Assembly: GCF_028707975.1 (NCBI RefSeq)
Contig: NZ_JAQVZX010000007.1
Location: forward strand, 1 to 58,336
Source: Syntrophomonas sp.
GTDB taxonomy: Bacteria; Bacillota; Syntrophomonadia; Syntrophomonadales; Syntrophomonadaceae
Direction: 5' to 3'
DNA length: 58,336 nucleotides
Positions 49,743-58,292 of the stretch are shown here, one piece after another (the stretch's first letter is position 1; every line of letters begins with the position of its first letter). The position numbers and the translations under genes were made by a program. Under the pieces are notes generated by a model. That model saw only the letters and a list, made by a program, of their open reading frames with translations. It was not told the origin of the DNA and searched no databases.

Positions 49743-51581
49743 TTGAAGACCACGGTTTTAGGTGATCGTTATGAATTGATGGAAAAAATTGGCGAAGGGG
49801 GAATGGCCACAGTCTATCGAGCCCGCTGCCGTACCCTGGATCGCATAGTGGCAGTCAAGATTCTCAAGGAAGAGTTTTTAAACGATCAAAGTTTTGTGGA
49901 AAAATTCAATACCGAGGCCCTATCCGCAGCCCAGCTGTCCCATCCCAATATCGTCAATGTTTACGATGTAGGTCAGCAGGAACAAATCTATTATATTGTA
50001 ATGGAGTATGTTGAAGGCAAGAGTCTGAATGAATTATTGGACGAAGAAGCTCCTCTGGCGGTAGAAATGGCAGTTGATATTGCTATAGGCATATGCGATG
50101 GAATTCATCATGCCCACAGCAAAGGGATTATCCACCGGGATATTAAGCCACATAATATCTTGATCACCTCTGATGGAATCGTTAAAGTGGCCGATTTTGG
50201 GATAGCTCAAGCTATATCCAGGAAAACCGTTACTTTCGGAGGAAATGTCGTAGGTTCAGTACATTACATTTCGCCCGAGCAAGCCAAGGGAGAAGCTGTG
50301 GGCCCGGCCAGCGATATTTATTCTCTGGGCTGTGTACTATATGAAATGCTTACTGCCCAGCTTCCCTTTGATGCTGATAGCCCCATTACCGTAGCTTTGA
50401 AACATATGTATGATGAAGCCGTAAGCCCTCGGAGCATTAACCCGGAGATTCCCCCTACCCTGGAAGGCATAATAATGAAAGCCATGGAAAAAATGCCGGT
50501 AGAGCGATTTGCCAGTGCTGAAGCTATGCGTAACGCCCTCCTGGATTCGGAGGGCGATTCCCTGGCTGGCTATAAAAGATCCAATAGAAATGGGAAGACC
50601 ATGGTATTGCCTGCATGGAAAGATCAGGAGATGAATGAAGTAGTGAAAAAGAAAAAACTGCGTACCCCGTTTCTGGTGGGGATAATCATTGCTGTTTTGG
50701 GTCTCCTGGGCGGCTTTCTCAGTACTATGGGTGCTCAGTTATTCCCGGATGAGGTAGCGGTCCCGAATATTGTGGGAAAGGATATCAAAGAGGCGGAGAA
50801 AGAGCTCTCCAAGGTTAAATTAACCATGAATGTAATTAAGGAGTTTAATGATGAATACGACAAGGATAAAGTCTTTTTCCAGAATCCCGGCCCCGGGCAA
50901 AAGGTTAAGGAGGGACGGGAAATTAAAGTTAAGATGAGCAAGGGCGCGGAACTACAGAAAGTACCTTATCTGGAAGGACTAAAGCTCATTGACGCCGAAA
51001 TAAAGCTAAGGAATGAAGGTTTGGAACTTGGAAAAACAGACAGGATATATGATGACAAATATGAAGCAGATCTAGTGATATCACAGGATCCAGAAGCTGG
51101 GAGCCGAAGCAAGAAAGGAACTAAGGTCGATCTTATGGTCAGTAAAGGCAAAACTCCAGAAAAGGTAGCTATGCCTAAACTGCTGGGTTTAAGCCTCAAG
51201 GAAGCTAACAACAAACTGCAGGAAAACAAACTCTTGCCCGGTGAGGTAAAATATCAGCCAAACAGCGAATATTATTCTGATCAGGTTTGCAGCCAGGAAG
51301 TTGAAACAGGTGTTCTGGTAGATGAGGATAGCAGTATAGCATTAACCGTCAGTCAGGGACCGGGACCAGTTGCCCGGGTCAAGGAGATTGAGTTTTCGCT
51401 TCCCCTGGAACAGGATTATTATAAAGTTCTTATTATCGTAAAAGATAGCCAGGGAAAACGGCAAGTCTATGATGAATTGCACCGGGCCGGGGATACGGTA
51501 TATTCAGCCGTCAAATATTATGGAAGTGGAGAGCTGGAAATTCGCTTAAATGGTAAATTCTATAAAACTATGAAGATTTAG
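49743..51581 (+). CDS. prkC: PASTA-domain Ser/Thr protein kinase
   Basis: PrkC-type kinases sense muropeptides or lipid II through PASTA domains and control cell wall, stationary phase and spore germination. The 612-aa product has a kinase domain (about 9-265) with GEGGMATVYRA, Lys39, the catalytic HRDIKPHN (Asp133) and DFGIAQA. One transmembrane helix (about 311-333) and three PASTA repeats (about 337-402, 404-470, 474-540) follow, then a short beta-rich C-terminal domain. The start is TTG 49743 behind GGGAGGT. It pairs with stp upstream and rsgA downstream, the usual Firmicutes order. Confidence 0.95.
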   Translation: MKTTVLGDRYELMEKIGEGGMATVYRARCRTLDRIVAVKILKEEFLNDQSFVEKFNTEALSAAQLSHPNIVNVYDVGQQEQIYYIVMEYVEGKSLNELLDEEAPLAVEMAVDIAIGICDGIHHAHSKGIIHRDIKPHNILITSDGIVKVADFGIAQAISRKTVTFGGNVVGSVHYISPEQAKGEAVGPASDIYSLGCVLYEMLTAQLPFDADSPITVALKHMYDEAVSPRSINPEIPPTLEGIIMKAMEKMPVERFASAEAMRNALLDSEGDSLAGYKRSNRNGKTMVLPAWKDQEMNEVVKKKKLRTPFLVGIIIAVLGLLGGFLSTMGAQLFPDEVAVPNIVGKDIKEAEKELSKVKLTMNVIKEFNDEYDKDKVFFQNPGPGQKVKEGREIKVKMSKGAELQKVPYLEGLKLIDAEIKLRNEGLELGKTDRIYDDKYEADLVISQDPEAGSRSKKGTKVDLMVSKGKTPEKVAMPKLLGLSLKEANNKLQENKLLPGEVKYQPNSEYYSDQVCSQEVETGVLVDEDSSIALTVSQGPGPVARVKEIEFSLPLEQDYYKVLIIVKDSQGKRQVYDELHRAGDTVYSAVKYYGSGELEIRLNGKFYKTMKI

Positions 51582-51834
51582 CAGGCTTTTGCTAAACCTC
51601 CAATGTTCTTGTAAAATACTCTGTAGCGAAAGCTGTAGTCGTAATGTTGTAGTCGTAATATGGAGGAAAAGAGATAAAGGCGAGGGAAATGCGCAACATA
51701 ACACCACATAGAATCCTTACAAGAACAGAACCACCTATGTTAGACCTCGACCAAAAGACCGGGCTCTTTCGGAATATACGACCACAGCTCTCATTTATTC
51801 CCAGCCGCTCAACCCGCTCCCATGGAGGAGATTT
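51582..51834 (+). other. Non-coding stretch with crossing inverted repeats
   Basis: There is no gene here. GTTCTTGTAA (51605-51614) complements TTACAAGAAC (51717-51726). AGCTGTAGTCGTA (51631-51643) complements 51777-51789 with one mismatch, and the two pairings cross. TGTAGTCGTAAT is directly repeated at 51634 and 51648. The rsgA SD (GGAGGAG) ends the stretch. Confidence 0.5.
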
Positions 51835-52722
51835 ATGACCACTAATAAAGTTGAAGGATTGGTTTTAAAAAGATACAGCGGCTTTTACTATGTGCAGGAC
51901 GAGCAATACCAGATATATGAGTGCAAACTCAGAGGCAAGATAAAAGTAGCTGTTTTGACTGGAGATAGGGTTGGCTTTACTCCTCTAGAGGCGGGGAAGG
52001 GCATCTTAGAAAGCATACTTCCACGAAAAAATGAACTTTACCGGCCCAGAATAGCTAATGTTAACCTCCTGTTAATAATAATGGCCTGTAAACAACCGGC
52101 GCCCAGCCTCATTCTTCTGGACAAGCTATTGTTGATGGCCAGCTTTTATCGACTCACCCCGCAAATCCTACTTAATAAATCCGATTTGCCCCCGGACTCT
52201 AAATCCGTCTTTATTGAGGACTATTATCCCCGGATTTGCCTTCCTCCTATTAAGACTTCCGCCAAAGAAAAGACGGGTATAGACCTTTTGCGAAAAGTTA
52301 TAGAGAAGAAGATTGCAGTTTTTGCCGGACCCTCTGGGGCAGGTAAATCAAGCCTGCTAAATACATTGATAGATGGTGTTTCAGTGAAAACCCAGGAGCT
52401 AAGCAAAAAAGTAGCACGGGGTAAACATACCACTCGTCATGTCGAACTATACCCGCTAAGATCTGGGGGCTGGATAGCTGATACCCCGGGTTTTAGCCTG
52501 ATAGAGACGCCAGCCGCAATTAAAAGTTCTGAACTGTCCGGGCATTTTAGTGAATTGGGCTCAGTAGCTGGGGGATGTAGATTCAATGATTGTCTTCATC
52601 GTGGAGAAAAACATTGTGCGGTGAAAGAGGCCGTAAATGAGGGCTTAATTGCCCCGAGCCGTTATAAGAATTACCTTTACATACTAGAGGAAATCTTGGC
52701 AAAGGAGAGAAGCTACAAGTGA
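51835..52722 (+). CDS. rsgA: Ribosome small-subunit-dependent GTPase A
   Basis: RsgA is a circularly permuted GTPase that checks late assembly of the 30S subunit. The 295-aa product has an N-terminal OB fold, the G1 motif GPSGAGKSS in the middle, DTPGF (G3) and a C-terminal zinc motif CRFNDCLHRGEKHC. ATG 51835 follows TGGAGGAG. It overlaps rpe by four bases. Confidence 0.96.
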   Translation: MTTNKVEGLVLKRYSGFYYVQDEQYQIYECKLRGKIKVAVLTGDRVGFTPLEAGKGILESILPRKNELYRPRIANVNLLLIIMACKQPAPSLILLDKLLLMASFYRLTPQILLNKSDLPPDSKSVFIEDYYPRICLPPIKTSAKEKTGIDLLRKVIEKKIAVFAGPSGAGKSSLLNTLIDGVSVKTQELSKKVARGKHTTRHVELYPLRSGGWIADTPGFSLIETPAAIKSSELSGHFSELGSVAGGCRFNDCLHRGEKHCAVKEAVNEGLIAPSRYKNYLYILEEILAKERSYK

Positions 52723-53390
52723 TATTAGTTGCTCCGTCAATATTATCCGCTAATTTTGCTCATCTGGGGGAAGACATCAGAAAGGTAGAAGAAGCTGGAG
52801 CTGATTGGCTGCATGTAGATGTAATGGACGGCCATTTCGTACCTAACCTTACTATTGGCCCTCAGGTAGTAGCTGATATTCGCTCCCAATCAGGGCTATT
52901 CTTTGATGTTCACCTGATGGTGGAGAACCCGGAATTATTGATACCCGCTTTTGTAGACGCCGGTGCCGACCTTTTAACGGTACATTATGAAAGCTGTCCC
53001 CACTTGCACCGGGTTATACATATGATAAAAGACGCAGGAATTAAAGCAGGAGTAGCCCTTAATCCTGCTTCGCCGATAATCTTGCTGGACAATATAATCT
53101 CTGAACTGGATTTGCTTTTACTGATGAGCGTGAATCCTGGCTTTGGGGGACAAGGTTTTATTCCCGGGGTATTGGATAAAATCGAAAAAGCGAAGAAGCT
53201 GATGGAGATGACTGGCTCATCGGCCTATCTTGAAGTGGACGGAGGAATAAACCTGGAAACGGGAAGACAGGTGGTAGAGGCAGGTTGCAATGTACTGGTT
53301 TCCGGCTCCTATGTGTTCAGATCCCCGGAACCCGGGAAAGCATTAAAGGACTTAAAAGACCTCGCTGCTCTTGACCATTGGAGATGGTGA
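52719..53390 (+). CDS. rpe: Ribulose-phosphate 3-epimerase
   Basis: Rpe interconverts ribulose-5-P and xylulose-5-P in the pentose phosphate pathway. The 223-aa TIM barrel has APSILSANFAHLGED, HVDVMDGHFVPNLTIG with the metal His and Asp, HLMVENP, VNPGFGGQGF and EVDGGI. GTGA overlap with rsgA. A promoter for the riboflavin operon lies within its last codons. Confidence 0.96.
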   Translation: MILVAPSILSANFAHLGEDIRKVEEAGADWLHVDVMDGHFVPNLTIGPQVVADIRSQSGLFFDVHLMVENPELLIPAFVDAGADLLTVHYESCPHLHRVIHMIKDAGIKAGVALNPASPIILLDNIISELDLLLLMSVNPGFGGQGFIPGVLDKIEKAKKLMEMTGSSAYLEVDGGINLETGRQVVEAGCNVLVSGSYVFRSPEPGKALKDLKDLAALDHWRW

Positions 53391-53399
53391 TGCTACTAT
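53371..53399 (+). promoter_or_regulatory. Promoter of the riboflavin operon
   Basis: TTGACC (53371-53376), a 17-bp spacer and TGC-TACTAT (-10 at 53394-53399, with an upstream TG) lie at the end of rpe, 24 bases before the riboswitch. The predicted RNA start is near 53406. Confidence 0.6.
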
Positions 53400-53419
53400 A
53401 AGTTAAAATTAATAAGCAA

Positions 53420-53535
53420 GCTTTCTTCGGGGATGGGTGCAATTCCCTATCGACGGTAAAGCCCGTGAGCCTTATGGGGCAGGAATCGGTGAAACTCCGA
53501 TGCCGACAGTAAAAGTCTGGATGAGAGGAGAAGGT
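53420..53535 (+). ncRNA. FMN riboswitch (RFN element)
   Basis: The conserved core is complete: TTCGGGGATGGGTG, ATTCCCTATCGACGGTAAA, GCCCGTGAGCC, GGAATCGGTGAAACTCCGA and GCCGACAGTAAAAGTC, ending in GATGAGAGGAGAAG. It precedes a riboflavin synthesis operon and a terminator, so it should stop transcription when FMN is high. A downstream stem AACCGAGCAT/ATGCTCCGGTT (53539-53565) is probably part of the antiterminator. Confidence 0.97.
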
Positions 53536-53580
53536 TGAACCGAGCATGTTTAAATGCTCCGGTTTGGCTATGCCTATTTT

Positions 53581-53610
53581 ACCCGATGATTATCGGGTTT
53601 TTTGTTTTTT
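53581..53610 (+). terminator. Riboswitch terminator
   Basis: ACCCGATGATTATCGGGT, then TTTTTTGTTTTTT. It is the expression platform of the FMN riboswitch. Confidence 0.9.
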
Positions 53611-53629
53611 AAGTATTAATCCCCTATGC

Positions 53630-53735
53630 CCCTAACCTTAATAGTGACGCCCGAAGGGTGGAACACCAGGAGTACCCGGCACTCAGTCAATATTTGCTCA
53701 AGTCTGTTATCAATCATTGTAGCTGAGTGCCGGGT
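53630..53735 (-). repeat. Stand-alone cassette and 13-bp inverted repeat
   Basis: CCTTAATAGTGACGCCCGAA (53636-53655) and the following AACACCAGGAGTACCCGGCA resemble the complement of the linker-plus-cassette at 999-1045, but no CACTGCAAAAA ends are nearby. ACCCGGCACTCAG (53674-53686) then pairs perfectly with CTGAGTGCCGGGT (53723-53735). The block lies in the leader between riboswitch and ribD. Confidence 0.5.
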
Positions 53736-53749
53736 GGAGAACAAAACCC

Positions 53750-53825
53750 GAATGAAAAGTGAGGGAGTAGGCGCTTGTACCGTAAGATGTAGTAGGAAAT
53801 AACTTTGACCCCTCACTCCCCACAA
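53750..53825 (-). repeat. Second repeat family, inverted copy
   Basis: On the minus strand it reads GGGGAGTGAGGGGTCAAAGT, then TACTACATCTTAC and CTCACTTTTCAT, matching 6453-6526. It ends 22 bases before the ribD start, after the riboswitch. Confidence 0.6.
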
Positions 53826-53846
53826 ATTAATCGATTTGAGGTGCCT

Positions 53847-54950
53847 ATGACCAATAATGATGACCAGAGATTTATGCAAAGAGCCCTGGAACTCGCCGCA
53901 AGAGCCCGCGGCCGAACCAGTCCTAACCCGCTGGTGGGGGCCGTGCTGGTTAAGGACGGCCAAATACAAGGGGAAGGATACCATCAGAAGGCAGGAAGCC
54001 CTCACGCTGAGATTCATGCCCTGAATGCTGCTGGTCCAGAAAGGGCTAAAGGAGCAAGCATCTATGTCAGCCTGGAGCCTTGCAGTCATTATGGCCGTAC
54101 ACCTCCCTGTGCTCTGGCGCTGGTAGAGGCCGGTATTGCCGAAGTGGTTATGGCTACCCTGGATCCCAATCCTCAAGTTAGCGGCAGGGGTCTGCATATT
54201 CTCCGGGAAGCAGGGATAAAGACCAGAGTAGGAGTACTGGCTGATGAAGCTAGGAAGCTAAATGAATTCTTTTTTAAATACATACAGAGCGGCCGACCTT
54301 TTGTAAGCCTGAAATTAGCTATGACCCTGGATGGAAAAATCGCCACCAGCACTGGAGACTCCAGGTGGATTACCGGAGCAGCATCGCGCGAATATGTGCA
54401 TCATTTGAGGAATACCTATGATGGCATAATGCTTGGGATTGGTACTGTACTAAAGGATGATCCCCGCTTAAATACGCGATTGGAGCTGGAAGGAAAAAGA
54501 GACCCGGTGAGAATAATAATTGATGGCAGGCTGGAATTGCCCCTGAACAGTGTTATCGCTTTGACCAGCCATCAACAACGAACAATTATATTTGCAGCCG
54601 AAGATTCCGACCAAGAAAAGGCCAAAGCGTTGCGGGATTGTGGTCTGGAAATCATTAAGGTGGGGGGCAAAGCGGACTGCTTAGATTTAAAAGAAGTCCT
54701 GGACATTCTGGGGAAAATGGAGATATTAAGCCTCTTGCTGGAAGGAGGCGCTGAAATAAACAGCAATATGATAGAAAATAAACTGGTGGACAAGCTATAC
54801 TGGTTTATTGCCCCCAAAATTATCGGCGGCAGGTCTGCGCCTTCTCCTCTGGGTGGGGAAGGCATAAAAACCATGAACCAGGCTCTTAAGCTGAATTCCA
54901 TTGAAACCCGGTACTTTGAAGAGGACATATTAATAAGCGCCTATCTTTAA
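53847..54950 (+). CDS. ribD: Bifunctional riboflavin deaminase/reductase
   Basis: RibD deaminates and then reduces the pyrimidine intermediate of riboflavin synthesis. The 367-aa product has the zinc deaminase motif His53-Ala-Glu55 and Cys79/Cys88 (EPCSHYGRTPPC), followed by the RibD C-terminal reductase domain (about 150-367) with LAMTLDGKIAT and EGGAEIN. ATG 53847 lies behind GAGGTG; an in-frame extension to 53805 would read through a repeat. Confidence 0.95.
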   Translation: MTNNDDQRFMQRALELAARARGRTSPNPLVGAVLVKDGQIQGEGYHQKAGSPHAEIHALNAAGPERAKGASIYVSLEPCSHYGRTPPCALALVEAGIAEVVMATLDPNPQVSGRGLHILREAGIKTRVGVLADEARKLNEFFFKYIQSGRPFVSLKLAMTLDGKIATSTGDSRWITGAASREYVHHLRNTYDGIMLGIGTVLKDDPRLNTRLELEGKRDPVRIIIDGRLELPLNSVIALTSHQQRTIIFAAEDSDQEKAKALRDCGLEIIKVGGKADCLDLKEVLDILGKMEILSLLLEGGAEINSNMIENKLVDKLYWFIAPKIIGGRSAPSPLGGEGIKTMNQALKLNSIETRYFEEDILISAYL

Positions 54951-54978
54951 AGAACGGTAAGATTAGGGGGTGAGTTCG

Positions 54979-55629
54979 ATTTTTACAGGTCTTATTGAAG
55001 AAGTGGGAAACATAAAGCAGATTATACGAGGAAAACAATCCATTCAACTCAAGATCGAAGCGGAAAAAGTTTTATCCGATGTTAAAATTGGCGATAGTAT
55101 CGCTGTCAATGGAGTTTGTCTGACAGTTACTGACTTTATCAGTACTGATTTTACCTGTGATCTTATGCCTGAGACCATGGATAAGACCAGTTTAAAATTC
55201 CTGCAAAGTGGTAGTCCGGTAAATCTGGAAAGGGCTTTACGGCTCTGCGACCGCCTGGGTGGCCACCTGCTACAAGGACATGTAGATGCGATTGGGAGAA
55301 TAAAACAGAAAGAGCATTTGGACATAGCTGTAATCTTTCGCATCGAGGCCCCGTCCAGTGTTTTGAAATACACGGTTCCCAAAGGCTCAATCGCCATCGA
55401 TGGCATTAGCCTTACCATAATTGATGTATTCCCGGACAGCTTTAGCGTTTCTTTAATTCCTCACAGTGCTAAAAACACCACCCTGGCTAAAAAAAGCATC
55501 GGAGATAAGGTGAACCTGGAGAGCGATATTATTGGTCGTTATGTAGAGAAATTGCTAAATTTTGCGGAAAGCGAAGCGAAATCATCCGATCTTAATCTAA
55601 GCTTTTTGGTCGAAAATGGTTTTGTATAG
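54979..55629 (+). CDS. ribE: Riboflavin synthase alpha chain
   Basis: RibE dismutates 6,7-dimethyl-8-ribityllumazine to riboflavin. The 216-aa product has two lumazine-binding repeats (about 1-95 and 97-190), each starting with a FTGLIEEVG- or GRIKQKE-like strand and holding VNGVCLTV and IDGISLTI. The family begins M-F-T-G-I/L-I-E. Here the base order is ATT-TTT-ACA-GGT, with AGGGGG (54965-54970) exactly 8 nt before the ATT. The in-frame GTG 54970 overlaps that SD. I therefore take ATT 54979 as the start. Confidence 0.92.
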   Translation: MFTGLIEEVGNIKQIIRGKQSIQLKIEAEKVLSDVKIGDSIAVNGVCLTVTDFISTDFTCDLMPETMDKTSLKFLQSGSPVNLERALRLCDRLGGHLLQGHVDAIGRIKQKEHLDIAVIFRIEAPSSVLKYTVPKGSIAIDGISLTIIDVFPDSFSVSLIPHSAKNTTLAKKSIGDKVNLESDIIGRYVEKLLNFAESEAKSSDLNLSFLVENGFV

Positions 55630-55643
55630 AGGAGGTAATATAT

Positions 55644-56840
55644 GTGTTCAGCAGCATAGAAGAGGTAATCCAGGATATTAAAGAAGGGAAAATGATTGTT
55701 CTGGTTGATGATGAAGACCGGGAAAACGAAGGGGATGTAATCATAGCAGCGGAAAAGGCCAGCCCTGAAGCCATTAACTTTATGGCTACCCATGCCAAGG
55801 GACTGATTTGCATGCCGGTTACCGGACAGAGATTGGACGAACTGGAAATTCAGGCTATGGTTACAGAAAATACGGATAATCATGAGACCGCCTTTACGGT
55901 TACGGTTGATTTCCGGGGAACCACCACCGGTATTTCCGCTTTTGAAAGGGCCGCAACGGTAAAAGCCTTAATTGATCCTGACAGTAAGCCCAGTGATTTC
56001 CGCAAACCCGGGCATATCTTCCCCTTGCGCTACCGAGAAGGGGGCGTCCTGAGAAGAGCCGGGCATACAGAAGGTTCCATCGACCTTACCCGTCTGGCTG
56101 GGCTTTATCCGGCAGCGGTTATCTGTGAAGTAATGAATGAAGATGGCACTATGGCCCGCCTGCCCCAATTGCTGGAATTTGCCCATCAACATAACTTTAA
56201 ACTGGCCAGCATTGCTGATTTGATTGAGTACCGGCGGCGGAAGGAAAAATTAGTAGTAAGGGTAACCGATGCCCAGCTTCCCACCAGATACGGAGATTTT
56301 GTGGCTGTAGCTTATGAATCCCTCCTGGATAATAAAGGCCATATAGCCCTGGTTCAAGGGGAATGGGAAGAAGATGAACCCATATTGGTCAGGGTACATT
56401 CCGAATGCCTTACCGGTGATGTGTTTGGCTCCCGGCGCTGTGATTGTGGAGAGCAATTGGAAACAGCTATGAGTATGATTGCCGGCGAGGGTAAAGGAGT
56501 TTTGCTCTATATGCGACAGGAAGGCCGGGGAATAGGTCTGTTAAACAAAATAAAGGCTTACAAACTCCAAGATCATGGCCGGGATACGGTCGAAGCCAAT
56601 TTGGAATTGGGTTTCCCTGCTGACCTGAGGGATTATGGTATTGGAGCGCAGATTCTGGTAGACCTGGGGGTACGCAAAATGCGTCTTATGACCAACAACC
56701 CCAAGAAAATAAGGGGTTTAGAGGGTTATGGTCTGGAAGTTGTGGAAAGAGTACCTATTGAAATGGCCAGGAAACCAGAAAATACCCGTTACCTGAGAAC
56801 CAAAAAAGAAAAAATGGGGCACCTGCTGGCCAGTCTATAA
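55644..56840 (+). CDS. ribBA: Bifunctional DHBP synthase / GTP cyclohydrolase II
   Basis: The 398-aa fusion supplies both branches of riboflavin synthesis. The DHBP synthase domain (about 1-200) has [10 protein letters not shown] and [10 protein letters not shown]. The GTP cyclohydrolase II domain (about 205-398) has the zinc cysteines in [19 protein letters not shown] and the catalytic [12 protein letters not shown] 55644 is 8 nt behind AGGAGG; an ATG two bases earlier is in another frame and stops at once. Confidence 0.96.
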   Translation: MFSSIEEVIQDIKEGKMIVLVDDEDRENEGDVIIAAEKASPEAINFMATHAKGLICMPVTGQRLDELEIQAMVTENTDNHETAFTVTVDFRGTTTGISAFERAATVKALIDPDSKPSDFRKPGHIFPLRYREGGVLRRAGHTEGSIDLTRLAGLYPAAVICEVMNEDGTMARLPQLLEFAHQHNFKLASIADLIEYRRRKEKLVVRVTDAQLPTRYGDFVAVAYESLLDNKGHIALVQGEWEEDEPILVRVHSECLTGDVFGSRRCDCGEQLETAMSMIAGEGKGVLLYMRQEGRGIGLLNKIKAYKLQDHGRDTVEANLELGFPADLRDYGIGAQILVDLGVRKMRLMTNNPKKIRGLEGYGLEVVERVPIEMARKPENTRYLRTKKEKMGHLLASL

Positions 56841-56906
56841 GAGGCCGGGGGAAAACATTTGGTTTATACCAGACGCATTAACTTTATGTTTAGGGAGGTA
56901 TTAGTT

Positions 56907-57368
56907 TTGGGCAGAGTTATTGAAGGAAAACTAATTGGTAATGGACAGAGGATGGCAATTATTGTTTCCCGCTTCAACGAGTTTATCACCAACAAACTCT
57001 TATCAGGCTGTTTAGATGCCCTGACCCGGCACGAAGTGAAACAGGATGATATTGATATTGTTTGGGTACCAGGGGCATTTGAAATGCCTTTGGCGGCACA
57101 GAAGATGGCGCAAAAGGCTTATGATGCAGTAATCTGCCTGGGGGCGGTAATACGGGGTGCTACGCCACATTTCGAGTATGTGTCGGCGGAAGTAACCAAA
57201 GGAATAGCCCAGGTGGGGCTTAACTCTGGCATTCCAGTGGTTTATGGAGTTATAACTGCTGATACAATTGAACAGGCTATCGAGCGCGCAGGTACCAAGG
57301 CCGGCAATAAAGGGGTTGATGCGGCCATCACCGCCATCGAGATGGTTAATCTTCTAAAGAATATCTAG
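56907..57368 (+). CDS. ribH: 6,7-dimethyl-8-ribityllumazine synthase
   Basis: RibH condenses the RibD-pathway pyrimidine with DHBP to lumazine and forms large capsid-like assemblies. TTG 56907 lies 8 nt behind GGAGG (56894-56898) and gives 153 aa, the usual length; the frame opens earlier at 56859 without support. Motifs: [40 protein letters not shown] and the C-terminal helix. It is the last gene of the operon. Confidence 0.95.
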   Translation: MGRVIEGKLIGNGQRMAIIVSRFNEFITNKLLSGCLDALTRHEVKQDDIDIVWVPGAFEMPLAAQKMAQKAYDAVICLGAVIRGATPHFEYVSAEVTKGIAQVGLNSGIPVVYGVITADTIEQAIERAGTKAGNKGVDAAITAIEMVNLLKNI

Positions 57369-57371
57369 TAA

Positions 57372-57415
57372 GAGAAGTGAGGGGTGAGGAGTTAATGCCA
57401 CGGGCGTCACCATTA
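57372..57415 (+). repeat. Weak second-family remnant and linker
   Basis: GAGAAGTGAGGGGTGAGGAGT (57374-57394) resembles the start of the repeat at 6453, and CGGGCGTCACCATTAAG (57399-57415) resembles the cassette and linker at 53636 in opposite orientation. The match is short. The rest of 57416-57526 shows nothing clear. Confidence 0.35.
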
Positions 57416-57526
57416 AGCTCGCGGCCATGAAGGTTTACTTGGAGCTGATGACTTTACCCCAGATTCCCTGAAAGCTTATCAATAGCCGTGACCCACGGAA
57501 TGCTAGTTGCCGGATATTCAACAAGA

Positions 57527-57570
57527 AAGACAAGAACTGCCCAGTTCATACGACAGTTCTTGTCTTTTTT
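57527..57570 (+). terminator. Terminator after ribH
   Basis: AGACAAGAACTG (57528-57539) and CAGTTCTTGTCT (57554-57565) pair perfectly with a 14-nt loop. A run of Ts follows. Because of the A-run on the left it may also serve the minus-strand gene. Confidence 0.82.
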
Positions 57571-57631
57571 ACTTATGAGAAAATATAGTATCATTACCCT
57601 CTTATTTTTCGTGTAAGTTAATTATGCAAAG

Positions 57632-57731
57632 TGATACCACTGTAATAGGTGTTGCGTCCATGCTTCGCCAACGCTCGCTTGTATTTTTATTCAACCCTGA
57701 TGCAAGAAAAACGGGCTTTTGCAGTGGAATC
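57632..57731 (-). repeat. Short MITE-like element, 100 bp, both ends
   Basis: GTGATACCACTGTAATAGG is a decayed left end and GGGCTTTTGCAGTGGAATC the right end. The inside, TTGCGTCCATGCTTCGCC, matches the fragment at 10533-10550 and differs from the other cassettes. It lies between the two convergent genes ribH and the minus-strand hypothetical. Confidence 0.7.
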
Positions 57732-57752
57732 AAAAGCCTAACTTACCAGGTA

Positions 57753-58292
57753 TTATTGTTTTAAGGATAATTCCTTTTCCAGTACAATTCTTTTAACTAC
57801 ATTGTCCCTGATTTGAAAAACGATATTATTCTCGCCTCCATAAACAAGATCAAAATCTTCAGCTTTTTGGGGCATAATAACCCGCGCACAATCGGTTCCA
57901 TATTCCTGACTTATTTTGTCGAAAGAATCACCAATCTTGATTCCCCGGGCCGTAGCAAAGTCTCCGCCTTCAATGTGCATAATAAGCAGCAGGTTTTCGT
58001 CTTCGGAGAAAGTAAAAAGACAGTCGCCTTCCTTTGATTGGTAGATGGTGCTCATTCCCAGCATTTTACCCCCAGGAAGAAGCTTTTGAATCTCCTCCCA
58101 GCTGGATTCACCTACTCTTATACTCCCTTTATCTGTGGAAACATAGAAGTCTTCTTTATCAAGGAGCATTTCCGTCTCTGGCCTGATTATTTGCAACTCC
58201 GATTGCTGGTTAATAAGCAAAAGTCCAATCACTACTGACAGAACCACAATAAGCAATACTGCAATAAATTCCTTTCTATCCTGATATAGCAA
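57753..58292 (-). CDS. Membrane-anchored hypothetical protein, 179 aa
   Basis: I do not recognise it. An N-terminal transmembrane helix (about 9-27) is followed by an extracytoplasmic acidic domain of beta-like character with repeated short units such as SIRVGESSWEEIQKLLPGG and GIKIGDSFDKISQEYG. These G-[ED]-S-x(2)-[ED] turns recall secreted two-copy domains seen in Firmicutes lipoproteins, but I cannot name them. It has two cysteines in the outer domain. The start TTG 58292 is 8 nt behind AAGGAG. It is the only minus-strand gene and converges on ribH. Confidence 0.75.
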   Translation of the reverse strand: MLYQDRKEFIAVLLIVVLSVVIGLLLINQQSELQIIRPETEMLLDKEDFYVSTDKGSIRVGESSWEEIQKLLPGGKMLGMSTIYQSKEGDCLFTFSEDENLLLIMHIEGGDFATARGIKIGDSFDKISQEYGTDCARVIMPQKAEDFDLVYGGENNIVFQIRDNVVKRIVLEKELSLKQ

